A DNA stretch of 64,000 bases from Terriglobus roseus (GCF_900102185.1 NZ_LT629690.1:2170001-2234000), one strand, 5' to 3'; positions 52,753 through 61,576 are shown, counted from the stretch's first letter. The notes: a model not told the origin generated them from the letters alone. Numbers and translations are program-made.

Positions 52753-53847
52753 ATGATTCCTACTCTCGAATGGACCGACCAGGGCGTTCGCTTCCTCGAT
52801 CAGACGAAGCTTCCGCTTGAAGAAACGTACGTACTCGCCACCAGCTATCAGGACGTTGCCACCGTCATCCGCGACATGATCGTTCGCGGCGCTCCAGCCA
52901 TCGGCGTATCCGCCGCCATGGGCATGGCACTGGGCATCCAGAACTCGCCCTCGACCACCGTTGCCGCTCTGAGCAAGGATGTGGACGAGATGGCCAAAGT
53001 GCTAGCCGCCACCCGCCCAACCGCAGTCAACCTGTTCTGGGCAATTGAGCGCATCCGCGTGCTGTATTACCAGCTTGTCGACAAGCAGCCCGCGAATCTG
53101 TCGGAAGCTGAGAAGATCGAGCGCATTCGCGAAGAAGTTCGCGCTGAAGCGCTGCGTATGTACGACGAAGACATTGAAGCCTGCAAGACGATGGGCCGCT
53201 TCGGAGCAGAACTGTTGCCGAAGGAAGGCACAGTGCTGACGCACTGCAACGCAGGCGCTCTGGCCACCTGTGGCTATGGAACGGCGCTGGGCGTGATTCG
53301 CGCGGCTGTAGAAGCCGGACACAAGATCAACGTGCTGGCCGATGAGACTCGCCCGTACCTGCAGGGTGCTCGCCTGACCGCGTGGGAACTGCTGCATGAC
53401 GGCATCCAGACCTCAGTGCTTTGCGACAACATGAGCGGCGCGCTGATGCGCAAAGGTCGCATTCAGGCAGTCATCGTCGGTTCGGACCGCATTGCTGCCA
53501 ATGGCGATGTGGCCAATAAGATCGGCACTTACTCCGTCAGCGTTCTGGCGAAGGAACATGGCATTCCGTTCTACGTTGCCGCCCCTTGGTCCACCGTAGA
53601 CATGGCGACGAAGCACGGCGATGACATTCCAATTGAAGAACGCAGCGCCTACGAAGTAACGCACTCCAACGGCAAGCAGATGACGCCGGACGGCTGCGGC
53701 ATTGAAAACCCTGCTTTCGACGTCACCCCGGCAAAGTACGTGACCGCCATCATCACCGAGCGCGGCGTGCTGTATCCGCCGTACGACGAGAGCATGCGTG
53801 CCATGGAGGCCGCAGTTAAAGCAGAAGCCAATGGCGTACCTGCATAA
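52753..53847 (+). CDS. mtnA: S-methyl-5-thioribose-1-phosphate isomerase
   Basis: 364 residues, eIF2B-alpha-like fold. Hallmarks: [19 protein letters not shown], catalytic Cys in [19 protein letters not shown], and catalytic Asp in [20 protein letters not shown]. It converts 5-methylthioribose 1-phosphate to the ribulose form in methionine salvage. GTG at 52750 immediately precedes the ATG at 52753; I prefer the ATG. No other mtn genes are visible. The next gene follows after 19 nt. Confidence 0.95.
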   Translation: MIPTLEWTDQGVRFLDQTKLPLEETYVLATSYQDVATVIRDMIVRGAPAIGVSAAMGMALGIQNSPSTTVAALSKDVDEMAKVLAATRPTAVNLFWAIERIRVLYYQLVDKQPANLSEAEKIERIREEVRAEALRMYDEDIEACKTMGRFGAELLPKEGTVLTHCNAGALATCGYGTALGVIRAAVEAGHKINVLADETRPYLQGARLTAWELLHDGIQTSVLCDNMSGALMRKGRIQAVIVGSDRIAANGDVANKIGTYSVSVLAKEHGIPFYVAAPWSTVDMATKHGDDIPIEERSAYEVTHSNGKQMTPDGCGIENPAFDVTPAKYVTAIITERGVLYPPYDESMRAMEAAVKAEANGVPA

Positions 53848-53866
53848 CCATCACCGGATTGCATTT

Positions 53867-54139
53867 ATGGATTGGCGCCAGCGTTCGCTGCTGCGCGCCA
53901 ATCTACTGGTGCTCCTGAGCCTGACGGTCTCATTCTGGCTGTCGAATTTCCCATATAACAGGGCCAATCCTTGGCTTGTGATTCCACTGCTGTTTTCCTT
54001 GATTGGAACGGTGGATACGTTGCGCTGCATGCGCACGAAGTGGAACTGGTACCACGGCGGTGTGGTGCTCTGTGCCTACATGGACCTGATGTGCGTCTGC
54101 GTCATCCTGTTCTTCCTGGTCTATCCGTTCTGGCTGTAG
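53867..54139 (+). CDS. Small conserved membrane protein
   Basis: 90 residues with three hydrophobic helices (about 14-28, 33-50 and 63-88) and a short basic N-terminus (MDWRQRS). No recognised family. The ATG at 53867 is chosen; an ATG at 53831 would overlap mtnA by 17 nt. It ends in YPFWL. Co-directional with mtnA and mscL; a function in membrane or osmotic stress is only a guess from position. Confidence 0.6.
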   Translation: MDWRQRSLLRANLLVLLSLTVSFWLSNFPYNRANPWLVIPLLFSLIGTVDTLRCMRTKWNWYHGGVVLCAYMDLMCVCVILFFLVYPFWL

Positions 54140-54234
54140 TACCGCGAAATTTTCGATCACGCAAAAATCATGCGCTCCCATAAACGCGCGGCGGCATGTA
54201 TGCTGTCCCCAATGTAAGGGGGGCAATACTCCAC

Positions 54235-54678
54235 ATGCTGAAGGGCTTTCGCGATTTCATCCTGCGCGGCAACGTTGTTGATCTGGCAGTCGCGGTCATC
54301 ATCGGTGCGGCATTTGCGGCCATCACGGCATCGGTAACGGCAGACATCATCACCCCGTTTATCGCTGCGATTGTTGGCGCACCGGATTTCTCCAACCTGG
54401 TTGTTCACGTTCCCACACTGCGCCATGTAGTACCGCCAAATCCCCTGCCTGCGGGTTATATTCCGCCGGGTGAACTTCACGTTGGCAAATTTCTCAATGC
54501 AGTCATCAACTTTCTGATCAACGCAGCAGCCATCTACTTCATGATCGTGATGCCTATGAAGTATGTGATGGCAAAGTTCGAGACGCCCGCAGTGGCCACT
54601 ACAAAGCCTTGCCCGGAATGCCTGTCTGACATCCCGGTGGACGCCAAGCGCTGCAAATTCTGCGCGCAACCGGTGTAA
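54235..54678 (+). CDS. mscL: Large-conductance mechanosensitive channel MscL with C-terminal zinc ribbon
   Basis: 147 residues. MscL core: FRDFILRGNVVDLAVAVIIGAAF (N-terminal helix and TM1), ITPFIAAIVG, periplasmic loop, then FLNAVINFLINAAAIYFMIVMP (TM2). In place of the usual short charged C-terminal helix the protein ends CPECLSDIPVDAKRCKFC, a four-cysteine zinc ribbon. The channel releases solutes on hypo-osmotic shock. The ribbon faces the cytoplasm and may bundle the pentamer's tails (inference). AAGGGGGG lies 13 nt before the ATG. Confidence 0.92.
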   Translation: MLKGFRDFILRGNVVDLAVAVIIGAAFAAITASVTADIITPFIAAIVGAPDFSNLVVHVPTLRHVVPPNPLPAGYIPPGELHVGKFLNAVINFLINAAAIYFMIVMPMKYVMAKFETPAVATTKPCPECLSDIPVDAKRCKFCAQPV

Positions 54679-54703
54679 CTCTCCAGCAATTGTTCATGAA
54701 CCG

Positions 54704-54729
54704 GAAGGGGTCGCAGATGCGGCCCCTTC
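54704..54729. terminator. Hairpin after mscL
   Basis: An 11-bp stem (54704-54714 with 54719-54729, one G-T pair) with an AGAT loop, followed by TGCTTTGAC. The T-run is weak, but position and stem strength fit a terminator. Confidence 0.65.
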
Positions 54730-54762
54730 TGCTTTGACAGAACGCTGGCAGCAGACCCGCGC

Positions 54763-54768
54763 TATGAT
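54763..54768 (+). promoter_or_regulatory. Candidate -10 box (TATGAT), CYCXC gene
   Basis: TATGAT ends 7 nt before the ATG at 54776, so transcription would begin on or next to the start codon. An in-frame ATG at 54764 overlaps the box and is disfavoured if the box is used. Confidence 0.42.
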
Positions 54769-54775
54769 CGTATGC

Positions 54776-55213
54776 ATGAAGCGCGTACTTGCTCTTGTCG
54801 CCGTTGCCGTCCTTACCGTAGCCGCATGTGCACAGTGGTCGAACCCTTCGAAGGATATTCCGGCCTACAACGCCTCCGCGCCCACCAAGGCCCTGCCGCC
54901 GATCCTGCATGACGCGCAACTGACAGGCGTGTACTTCTCGCACCCGTACCAGGTAACGGTTTACAAGATGGCAGCAAAGGTTTCGCCGGTGCTGCACCAG
55001 ATGCCCTGCTACTGCCGTTGTGATCTCGGCATGGGCCACAACAGCCTCCACTCCTGCTTTGAAGGCCTGCACGGAGCCGAATGCTCCACCTGCATGAAGG
55101 AAGCCGCCTTCACCTACCAGCAGACAAAGCTGCACAAGTCTCCTGCACAGATTCGCGCCGCCATTGAAAAGGGCGACTGGATGAATCTGGATCTGGAACA
55201 CGTCAGCCTGTAA
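54776..55213 (+). CDS. CYCXC family exported protein
   Basis: 145 residues. An N-terminal hydrophobic signal ends TVAAC (possible lipobox, Cys18). The core carries the PCYCxC motif in HQMPCYCRCDLGMGHNSLHSC, then HGAECSTCMKEA: seven cysteines with two histidines close by. The family (CYCXC, PF13798-like) is of unknown function; the Cys/His cluster suggests metal binding, possibly copper. Stands alone between two terminators. An upstream ATG at 54764 adds four residues. Confidence 0.8.
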   Translation: MKRVLALVAVAVLTVAACAQWSNPSKDIPAYNASAPTKALPPILHDAQLTGVYFSHPYQVTVYKMAAKVSPVLHQMPCYCRCDLGMGHNSLHSCFEGLHGAECSTCMKEAAFTYQQTKLHKSPAQIRAAIEKGDWMNLDLEHVSL

Positions 55214-55233
55214 AACCCTCTATGCAAAACGTG

Positions 55234-55262
55234 AAAGGCCGCGATTCATCATCGCGGCCTTT
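55234..55262. terminator. Bidirectional hairpin terminator
   Basis: A perfect 12-bp stem (55234-55245 with 55251-55262) begins with AAA and ends with TTT, followed by CGTTGTTTG. It lies between the converging CYCXC and ROK kinase genes. Confidence 0.88.
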
Positions 55263-55283
55263 CGTTGTTTGTGAAGAAGTGAA

Positions 55284-56189
55284 CTATTCCTGCGGCCAGA
55301 GCCAAGCTGCACCACGCACACCGCTGGCGTCGCCGTGTACAGCCTTACGCAGTGGAGTTTCAAATCCCTTGCCAAAGGTGTACTGCGCGATGAGCGGAGG
55401 CACATTCGTGTACAGCCGATCCAACTGAGACAAACCACCACCAAAAACAATGGCATCCGGGTCCAGCAGGTTGCAGACGTTGGACAAACCGCGTGCAAGA
55501 CGATCTTCCAGACGCTGCAGTGCGGCCTCTGCTTCGGCATCGCCACTTTCGCTCAGCTTGACGATTTCAGGTCCGCGCAGCGCCTTGCCAGTGACAGCAA
55601 GAAAGTCGCGTTCCAGACCTGATCCGGCAACCCAGGTCTCCATGCATCCGCGCTGACCGCAGTAGCATTCCGGGCCGGGCCATTCGCCTTCACGCTGCAT
55701 GGGCAGCGAGTTGTGTCCCCACTCGCCACCAATGCCGTTCGGTCCGTTGTGTACCCTGCCTGCGATGGCAACCCCACCACCGCAGCCGGTGCCAAGGATG
55801 ACGCCGAAGACAACGTTGTATCCCGCGCCAGCTCCATCCACTGCTTCTGAAACCGCGAGGCAGTTTGCGTCGTTGGCGCAGCGAACTTCGCGGCCCCATG
55901 ACTTGGAAAGATCCTTCTCCAGCGGGCGGCCATTCAGCCACGTGGAGTTCGCATTCTTCACCAGCCCAGTGGACTTCACCACCGACCCCGGAATGCCAAC
56001 GCCCAGCGTTCCCTGCTGGCCAAGACGCGTCTCCAGCGACTTGGCGACCTCAATGATGGTTGCGACTGTGCCGTCGTAATCTTCACGCGGTGTGGGAACG
56101 CGGAGGCGATCCAGTTCCTGTCCCTTGTTATCAAAAGCGCGGCCTTCAATCTTTGTGCCGCCGAGGTCAACTCCAATACGCATGCTCAT
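55284..56189 (-). CDS. ROK family sugar kinase
   Basis: 301 residues. ATP-binding DLGGTKIEG at the N-terminus, GTGCGGGVAIAGRVHNG and GEWGHNSLP in the middle, and the ROK zinc motif CYCGQRGCMETW. Overall it resembles NagK/Mak-type fructokinases or N-acetylglucosamine kinases; the sugar is not decidable. It lies 13 nt after gmhA in the run hldD-gmhA-ROK, so a sugar phosphate linked to envelope sugars is plausible but HldE already provides the heptose kinase. Start 56189 or 56183 (second Met). Confidence 0.9.
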   Translation of the reverse strand: MSMRIGVDLGGTKIEGRAFDNKGQELDRLRVPTPREDYDGTVATIIEVAKSLETRLGQQGTLGVGIPGSVVKSTGLVKNANSTWLNGRPLEKDLSKSWGREVRCANDANCLAVSEAVDGAGAGYNVVFGVILGTGCGGGVAIAGRVHNGPNGIGGEWGHNSLPMQREGEWPGPECYCGQRGCMETWVAGSGLERDFLAVTGKALRGPEIVKLSESGDAEAEAALQRLEDRLARGLSNVCNLLDPDAIVFGGGLSQLDRLYTNVPPLIAQYTFGKGFETPLRKAVHGDASGVRGAAWLWPQE

Positions 56190-56202
56190 TCGCCCGTTCC
56201 GC

Positions 56203-56805
56203 TTAGGTTAGCGGCTGCTCTCCTGCCTCTGCGGCAGCAAGGAGACGAAGCTCCACCAGCTCGCAGATAGTGTGTAGCAGCAGCTTGTGTGCTTCTTGGA
56301 TACGTGCCGTCACATTGTGACGCACAATCAGTTCCACATCTGCAATGCCTGCGCATGCTCCACCGGCGCGTCCAAGAAAGGCAACCGTGGCAACACCATA
56401 CTGCCGCGCCGTATTCAACGCACGCAGCACATTCTCGCTGTTGCCGCTGGTAGTGTAGGCAAACAGAACGTCACCCTTCAAGCCGAAGGCACGTACCTGC
56501 CGCGAAAACACATCGTCGAAGCTGTAATCGTTGCCGCAGGCCGTCAGATCGCCGCCGTTTGCGGTCAGGCTGATCGCGGGATATGGACGACGCTCCTTGT
56601 GGAAGCGAACCACAAACTCCGTGGTGAGATGCGATGCATCCGCAGCCGATCCACCATTGCCGCATGCCAGCAGCTTGTTGCCGCGCAGCAGTGCGTCGGC
56701 AAGTACTCGTGCTGCCTCTTCTACCAGCGGTTCAAGCTCCAGGATCGTATCCAGCACTACCCTTGCATCGGCTACGTTGCTTTGTAAAACGCTCAATTCC
56801 TTCAT
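56203..56805 (-). CDS. gmhA: Sedoheptulose-7-phosphate isomerase GmhA
   Basis: 200 residues, SIS-domain isomerase. The signature is ACGNGGSAADASHLTTEFV, followed by ANGGDLTACGNDYSFDDVFSRQV and YTTSGNSENVLRAL, then a metal-binding His-rich end (HKLLLHTICELVE). It converts sedoheptulose 7-phosphate to D-glycero-D-manno-heptose 7-phosphate, the first step of heptose synthesis for LPS. Overlaps hldD by 4 nt. Confidence 0.94.
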   Translation of the reverse strand: MKELSVLQSNVADARVVLDTILELEPLVEEAARVLADALLRGNKLLACGNGGSAADASHLTTEFVVRFHKERRPYPAISLTANGGDLTACGNDYSFDDVFSRQVRAFGLKGDVLFAYTTSGNSENVLRALNTARQYGVATVAFLGRAGGACAGIADVELIVRHNVTARIQEAHKLLLHTICELVELRLLAAAEAGEQPLT

Positions 56806-57806
56806 CCTTTTAACTTCTCCGCACGCGGCTCCAGATAGCCCTTCACGTAGTCGTGAATGCCGTCTTCCAGCGTTGTAAATGGTTTGGTGTATCCCGCCGC
56901 GCGCAGTTTGTCCGGCTTGGCTTCGGTGTAGTACTGATACTTCTCGCGCAGCGTCTCCGGCATGTCGATGTATTCAATATTGGGCTTCTTGCCGCTCGCC
57001 GCATACACCGCCGTGACCAGGTCATTCCACGTACGCGAAATGCCGGTGCCACAGTTGAACACACCGCCAATCTGCGGATTTTCCAGCAGCCACAGGGTGA
57101 CATCGACAGCGTCTTTCACGTAGACGAAGTCGCGCATCTGCTCGCCGTCCTTGTACTCCGGACGATGGCTCTTAAACAGCTTCACCTTGCCGTCACCGTC
57201 GCCAATCTGGCCGAAGCTCTTATGGACGACGGAACGCATGTCGTCCTTGTGATCTTCGTAAGGACCGTACACGTTGAAGTACTTGACACCGGCAATGGGA
57301 TGACCGTTCGCGAAGAAGCCATTCTTCAGGGCCCATAGGTCAAACATGTGCTTGGAGTAGCCGTACATGTTCAACGGCTCCAGCTTCGGCGTTACGCTGT
57401 CATCGTCATCATAGCCAAGCGAACCATCGCCATAGGTGGCAGCGGATGAGGCATAGACGAAGCGTGCGCCATGCTCCTGTGCCCAGTTGCACAGGGTGCG
57501 CGTGTAGCCGTAATTGTTGGTCAGGAGGTAGTCCGCATCCTTTTCCGTGGTGGCGGAACATGCGCCCAAATGCACGATGCCGTCAATCTCAGGCAGCTCC
57601 TCTTCGCCCACGCCATGGATGCGATCAAAAAACTCATTGACCGGGATCAGGTCTTCGTATCGCAGACCGTTCAGGTTCTGCCATTTCTCGCCCGTTCCCA
57701 AGTCATCCACCAGCAATAGATCGGTGTTGCCGCGCCGGTTCAACTCTGCCACTGTGTTGCGTCCGATGAATCCGGCTGCGCCGGTAACTACGGTCATCTT
57801 TCCCAT
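56802..57806 (-). CDS. hldD: ADP-L-glycero-D-manno-heptose 6-epimerase HldD
   Basis: 334 residues, short-chain dehydrogenase fold. The NADP-binding VTGAAGFIGRNTVAEL starts the protein. The active-site region has YASSAATYGDGSLGY and YGYSKHMFDLWAL (Tyr and Lys three residues apart). The late region with GTGISRTWNDLV and NIEYIDMPETLREKYQYYTEA is typical of HldD. It makes the L-glycero form of ADP-heptose, the last step before transfer. Start ATG 57806 or 57797 (GGGAAAG upstream of the second). First gene of hldD-gmhA-ROK. Confidence 0.95.
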   Translation of the reverse strand: MGKMTVVTGAAGFIGRNTVAELNRRGNTDLLLVDDLGTGEKWQNLNGLRYEDLIPVNEFFDRIHGVGEEELPEIDGIVHLGACSATTEKDADYLLTNNYGYTRTLCNWAQEHGARFVYASSAATYGDGSLGYDDDDSVTPKLEPLNMYGYSKHMFDLWALKNGFFANGHPIAGVKYFNVYGPYEDHKDDMRSVVHKSFGQIGDGDGKVKLFKSHRPEYKDGEQMRDFVYVKDAVDVTLWLLENPQIGGVFNCGTGISRTWNDLVTAVYAASGKKPNIEYIDMPETLREKYQYYTEAKPDKLRAAGYTKPFTTLEDGIHDYVKGYLEPRAEKLKG

Positions 57807-57950
57807 GAGGATGATTGTAGCCGTGCGAAGACCATGGGTAGTGGCAGCGAAGTACACGTAATATCTGCTTTTAATCGAAACTTATCCGCAACCTATATAG
57901 GCCTGAGGCAGAAGCCTTTCCATGGCGCTGATAAACTGACCGTTAGCGCG

Positions 57951-60095
57951 ATGCCCAATAAGTTCTATCTCACGACTCCGATTTATTACGTCAACGCCCG
58001 GCCACATATCGGCCATGCGTATACAACCATTGCCGCAGACACACTGGCGCGCCGTAAGCGCCTTGATGGCGTGGATACCTACTTCCTTACAGGGACGGAC
58101 GAACACGGCCAGAAGATTGGCCGCAGCGCCGCGTCTGCAGGCGTTCCGCCGCAGCAGTTCACGGATGAGGTTTCCGCCACCTTCCGCACGCTGTGGCAGC
58201 GCATGGGCATCAGCTACGACCAGTACATCCGCACCACCGACGAGAAGCACAAACTCGGCGTGCAGAAACTGTTCCGCGTTCTGTATGAGAAGGGTGCGAT
58301 CTATCTCGATCGCTACACTGGCGCGTACTGCGTTTCCGATGAGGCCTTCGTCGATGTGCCCGTTGGCGATCATTGCCCCGAATGCGGTCGCGTGACCGAA
58401 GAGGTAACGGAAGAGAACTTCTTTTTCCGGCTGTCGGCATATCAGAAGCCACTGATTGATCTCATCGAATCGAACCAGCTCACCATTACGCCAGAAGCTC
58501 GCAAGAACGAAGTCCTGAGCTTCCTACGCGGCCCTGTGAACTCCGGCGCAGAAACGCTGCTGAGCGATACCGGCATCCCCTACGTTCCCGGTGCAGTGAA
58601 GGACCTGTCCGTGTCGCGTACCAGCTTTGACTGGGGTATTCCTGTTCCCTCGCCTGCTGCCGACACCACAACGCAGAAGCATGTGATCTACGTGTGGCTG
58701 GACGCGCTTGCCAACTACATGACCGCAGTTGGATATGGCGACGAAAGCGAAGAAGGCGCAGAGATGTTTGCGCGCTACTGGCCTGCCGATCTGCACTTTG
58801 TTGGCAAGGAGATTGTTCGCTTCCACTGTGTCTACTGGCCCGCGTTTCTGCTGGCCGCCGCCCTGCCGCTGCCGAAGAAGATCGTTGCGCACGGATGGCT
58901 GCTCTTCGAAGAGAGCAAGATGAGCAAGAGCCGCGGCAACATTGTGCGTTCCGAAACCATTCTTGATGCCTTCGGTTCATTGAAGCCGGAAGCCGACAAG
59001 AAAGAACAAGACCTGTTCGGCGCGGACGTGTTGCGCTACTTCCTGCTGCGCGAAATCTCATTCGGCCAAGATGGTTCTTTCTCATTCGATGCGCTTGTTG
59101 CGCGTTACAACAGCGATCTTGCCAACGGCTACGGCAACCTCGTCAGCCGCACGTTGAGCATGATCGTGCAGAACTTTGATGGTGTGATTCCGGATGCTGC
59201 TCTTACGACGGAACTCACATCAGACATCACGACTGCGATTGAAGCCGTTGGACGTGGACTGGAAACGCAGGACTTCACCGCAGCCGTGCAAGCCACGTCT
59301 GCCTTGATTGCCGCAACAGACGGTTACCTGACGGCGAATGCGCCTTGGAAGCTGGCAAAGGATCCGGAACAGCGCGAACGCCTGGCCACCGTGCTGCGCA
59401 CAGCTGCGAAGAGCATCCGCATGGTGACTGCGTTGCTGCACCCCGTACTGCCGTATGTCACGGCACGCGTGTGGGATCAGCTTGGACTCGGCTCCATTGA
59501 ACGCGCCGCCGAAACTGGCGAACTGCGCGATCTGACACAGGGCGGATTCGCCGCAAACACAAAGCTTGGAACACTCGCGCCCATCTTCCCGCGCGCGGAG
59601 AAGGAACTGATTACTCGCATGAACGACGCAGAACAGAAGCCCGCAACCACCGACGCCAACGCGCCACAAAACCTGGCCGAAGGCGAACAGAAGCTGACAC
59701 CAGTAAGCGATGCCACCACTACCCCAGTAGCAGCAGAAGCCGCAGACCCTCCCGCGAAGCCGGATACACCAGAGATCACCATCGACGACTTTGCGAAGGT
59801 CGACCTCCGCGTGGCGCAGGTGCTCGTCGCCGAGCGCGTCCCCAAGGCCGACAAGCTGCTTCGTCTTGAAGTTGACCTGGGCTATGAGAAGCGCCAGATC
59901 CTCGCAGGCATCGCACAGTACTACGAGCCGGAAAAGCTAATTGGTCGCAAGGTCGTCATCGTTGCGAACCTGGCTCCACGTAAGCTGCGTGGCTTCGAAT
60001 CGCAGGGCATGGTTGTCGCAGCTTCTATCGGCGACGGCACACCCGCACTCGCCAGCTTCATTGAAGACATCGAAATCGGGGCGCGCCTGCGGTAG
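57951..60095 (+). CDS. metG: Methionyl-tRNA synthetase with C-terminal tRNA-binding domain
   Basis: 714 residues, class I. HIGH motif in NARPHIGHAYT (near residue 18), zinc-region CPECGRV with only one complete Cys pair visible, KMSKSRGN at about residue 324, and an anticodon-binding helical domain. A Thr/Ala/Pro-rich linker (about 555-605) leads to an EMAP/Trbp111-like tRNA-binding domain: FAKVDLRVAQVLVAERVPKADKLLRLEVDLG to the end. The ATG at 57951 gives MPNKFYLTTPIYYVN, the family start; the upstream in-frame start lies inside the intergenic region. TatD follows after 8 nt, a frequent partner. Confidence 0.96.
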   Translation: MPNKFYLTTPIYYVNARPHIGHAYTTIAADTLARRKRLDGVDTYFLTGTDEHGQKIGRSAASAGVPPQQFTDEVSATFRTLWQRMGISYDQYIRTTDEKHKLGVQKLFRVLYEKGAIYLDRYTGAYCVSDEAFVDVPVGDHCPECGRVTEEVTEENFFFRLSAYQKPLIDLIESNQLTITPEARKNEVLSFLRGPVNSGAETLLSDTGIPYVPGAVKDLSVSRTSFDWGIPVPSPAADTTTQKHVIYVWLDALANYMTAVGYGDESEEGAEMFARYWPADLHFVGKEIVRFHCVYWPAFLLAAALPLPKKIVAHGWLLFEESKMSKSRGNIVRSETILDAFGSLKPEADKKEQDLFGADVLRYFLLREISFGQDGSFSFDALVARYNSDLANGYGNLVSRTLSMIVQNFDGVIPDAALTTELTSDITTAIEAVGRGLETQDFTAAVQATSALIAATDGYLTANAPWKLAKDPEQRERLATVLRTAAKSIRMVTALLHPVLPYVTARVWDQLGLGSIERAAETGELRDLTQGGFAANTKLGTLAPIFPRAEKELITRMNDAEQKPATTDANAPQNLAEGEQKLTPVSDATTTPVAAEAADPPAKPDTPEITIDDFAKVDLRVAQVLVAERVPKADKLLRLEVDLGYEKRQILAGIAQYYEPEKLIGRKVVIVANLAPRKLRGFESQGMVVAASIGDGTPALASFIEDIEIGARLR

Positions 60096-60103
60096 TTGCA
60101 CCT

Positions 60104-60952
60104 ATGCACATCGTCGATTCGCACGCACATCTCGACTTCCCCACCTACGCCGATGATCTCGACGCTGTACTCGCGCGTTCACTGGAAGCGGACGTGCGCA
60201 CCATCCTCTCTGTTGGTATCGGTGATGGCCCGGAGACGATGCATCGCGCACGCGATCTTGCCGTGAAGTACAAGGGCAATCACGCTGTGCCACGCATCGT
60301 CGCATCGGCGGGCATTCATCCGCAGGAAGCACAACACGCAAATGATGCCGCACTAAGCAAACTTCGCATGCTGGCAGCGGATGAAAACGTTGTTGCCATC
60401 GGTGAAATCGGTTTGGACTACTACCACATCGAGAACCCTGACATCGACGTCCAGCAGCAGGCGTTTCTTGCGCAGATGGAGATTGCACTCGCGGCGAACA
60501 AGCCAATCCTGATTCACTGCCGCACCAGCGAACTGGCTACTCCGCAGGCAAAAGAGCGCTTTGGCCCAGCCGATGCGCAGGATGACCTGCTTCGTCTGAT
60601 CGCAGAAAACTTTGCGAATAAGGGCGGCGTTGGCGTGATGCACTGCTTCTCCGGCACAGCGGATGAAGCGAGCCGCGCACTCGATCTTGGGTTCTACCTA
60701 TCCTTCGCCGGCAACGTGACGTATGCGCGCTTTCCATCCATCCGCGAGGCAGCAGAGCTTGTGCCTGCTGACCGCTATCTGGTGGAAACAGACGCGCCCT
60801 TCCTGGCGCCGATCCCCTATCGTGGCGAACGCAACGAGCCCGGACGGACGCGTGTGACGGCGGAGTTTGTCGCCGAGTTGCGCAAGATCCCGCTGGAACA
60901 GCTTGCAGAGGAAACCACAGGAAACTTTCGTCGCCTCTTCCGCGTAGAATAA
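60104..60952 (+). CDS. TatD family metal-dependent hydrolase
   Basis: 282 residues, TIM-barrel. Metal ligands are visible: HAHLDFP, the Glu in IGEIGLDYYHIE, His in ILIHCRTSE, His in GVMHCFSGT and the Asp in LVETDAPFLAP. TatD proteins are 3'-5' exodeoxyribonucleases involved in DNA repair or quality control; several family members have other hydrolase activities. Follows metG by 8 nt with no ribosome site, so it is probably translated from the metG transcript. Slightly longer than the usual 260. Confidence 0.93.
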   Translation: MHIVDSHAHLDFPTYADDLDAVLARSLEADVRTILSVGIGDGPETMHRARDLAVKYKGNHAVPRIVASAGIHPQEAQHANDAALSKLRMLAADENVVAIGEIGLDYYHIENPDIDVQQQAFLAQMEIALAANKPILIHCRTSELATPQAKERFGPADAQDDLLRLIAENFANKGGVGVMHCFSGTADEASRALDLGFYLSFAGNVTYARFPSIREAAELVPADRYLVETDAPFLAPIPYRGERNEPGRTRVTAEFVAELRKIPLEQLAEETTGNFRRLFRVE

Positions 60953-61026
60953 CGCGGCAACGTGCGGCATCTTTCTGTCGCTCTGAATCATCAGCAACAT
61001 TGCAGTACTGGCAAGGAGAACGAACA

Positions 61027-61527
61027 ATGGCAGCCGATAACAGCTTTGACGTCGTCAGCAAAGTGGAAGTGCAGGAAGTGAAGAACGCGCTTGACCAGGC
61101 CACCAAGGAAGTCAACGCACGCTTCGACCTGAAGAACTCGAAGTCCACCATGTCACTGGAAGGCAACGACGCCATCCAACTGGCGTCGCAGGACGAGTAC
61201 ACGCTGAAGGCCGTCACAGACATCCTGCAGCAGAAGCTGGTGAAGCGCGGCGTCTCGCTCAAGAATCTGGAGTACGAAAAGATTGAGCCCGCCTCAAACT
61301 CCTCCGTCCGCCAGAAGATCAAGCTGAAGCAAGGCATTGCGGGCGACGCGGCAAAGAAGATCACCGCCGCCGTAAAAGACAGCAAGCTGAAAGCGCAGGC
61401 CTCGATCCAGGGCGACACCGTCCGCGTGACCAGCAAGGATCGCGATGTTTTGCAGCAGATCATCTCACTGCTCAAGGGCAAGGACTTCGGCGTGGAGCTG
61501 CAGTTCACCAACTACCGGTCGAATTAA
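61027..61527 (+). CDS. yajQ: YajQ family cyclic-di-nucleotide-binding protein
   Basis: 166 residues. The family pattern is clear: DVVSKVEVQEVKNALDQATKEV, RFDLKNSKS, ILQQKLVKRGV, and the late KDSKLKAQASIQGDTVRVTSKDRDVLQQII. Two RNP-like ferredoxin folds. In Xanthomonas a homologue binds c-di-GMP and acts on transcription (family knowledge); whether that holds here is unknown. AAGGAG lies upstream of the ATG. Terminator-like hairpin follows at 61545. Confidence 0.92.
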   Translation: MAADNSFDVVSKVEVQEVKNALDQATKEVNARFDLKNSKSTMSLEGNDAIQLASQDEYTLKAVTDILQQKLVKRGVSLKNLEYEKIEPASNSSVRQKIKLKQGIAGDAAKKITAAVKDSKLKAQASIQGDTVRVTSKDRDVLQQIISLLKGKDFGVELQFTNYRSN

Positions 61528-61544
61528 GCCTTCCTACAATTGAC

Positions 61545-61576
61545 ACCCCGTTTACGACGCAAGTTGTGGACGGGGT
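61545..61576 (+). terminator. Hairpin terminator after yajQ
   Basis: ACCCCGT (61545-61551) pairs with ACGGGGT (61570-61576) across an 18-nt loop, followed by TTCTCTTTCC. The long loop makes it weaker than other terminators here. Confidence 0.6.
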
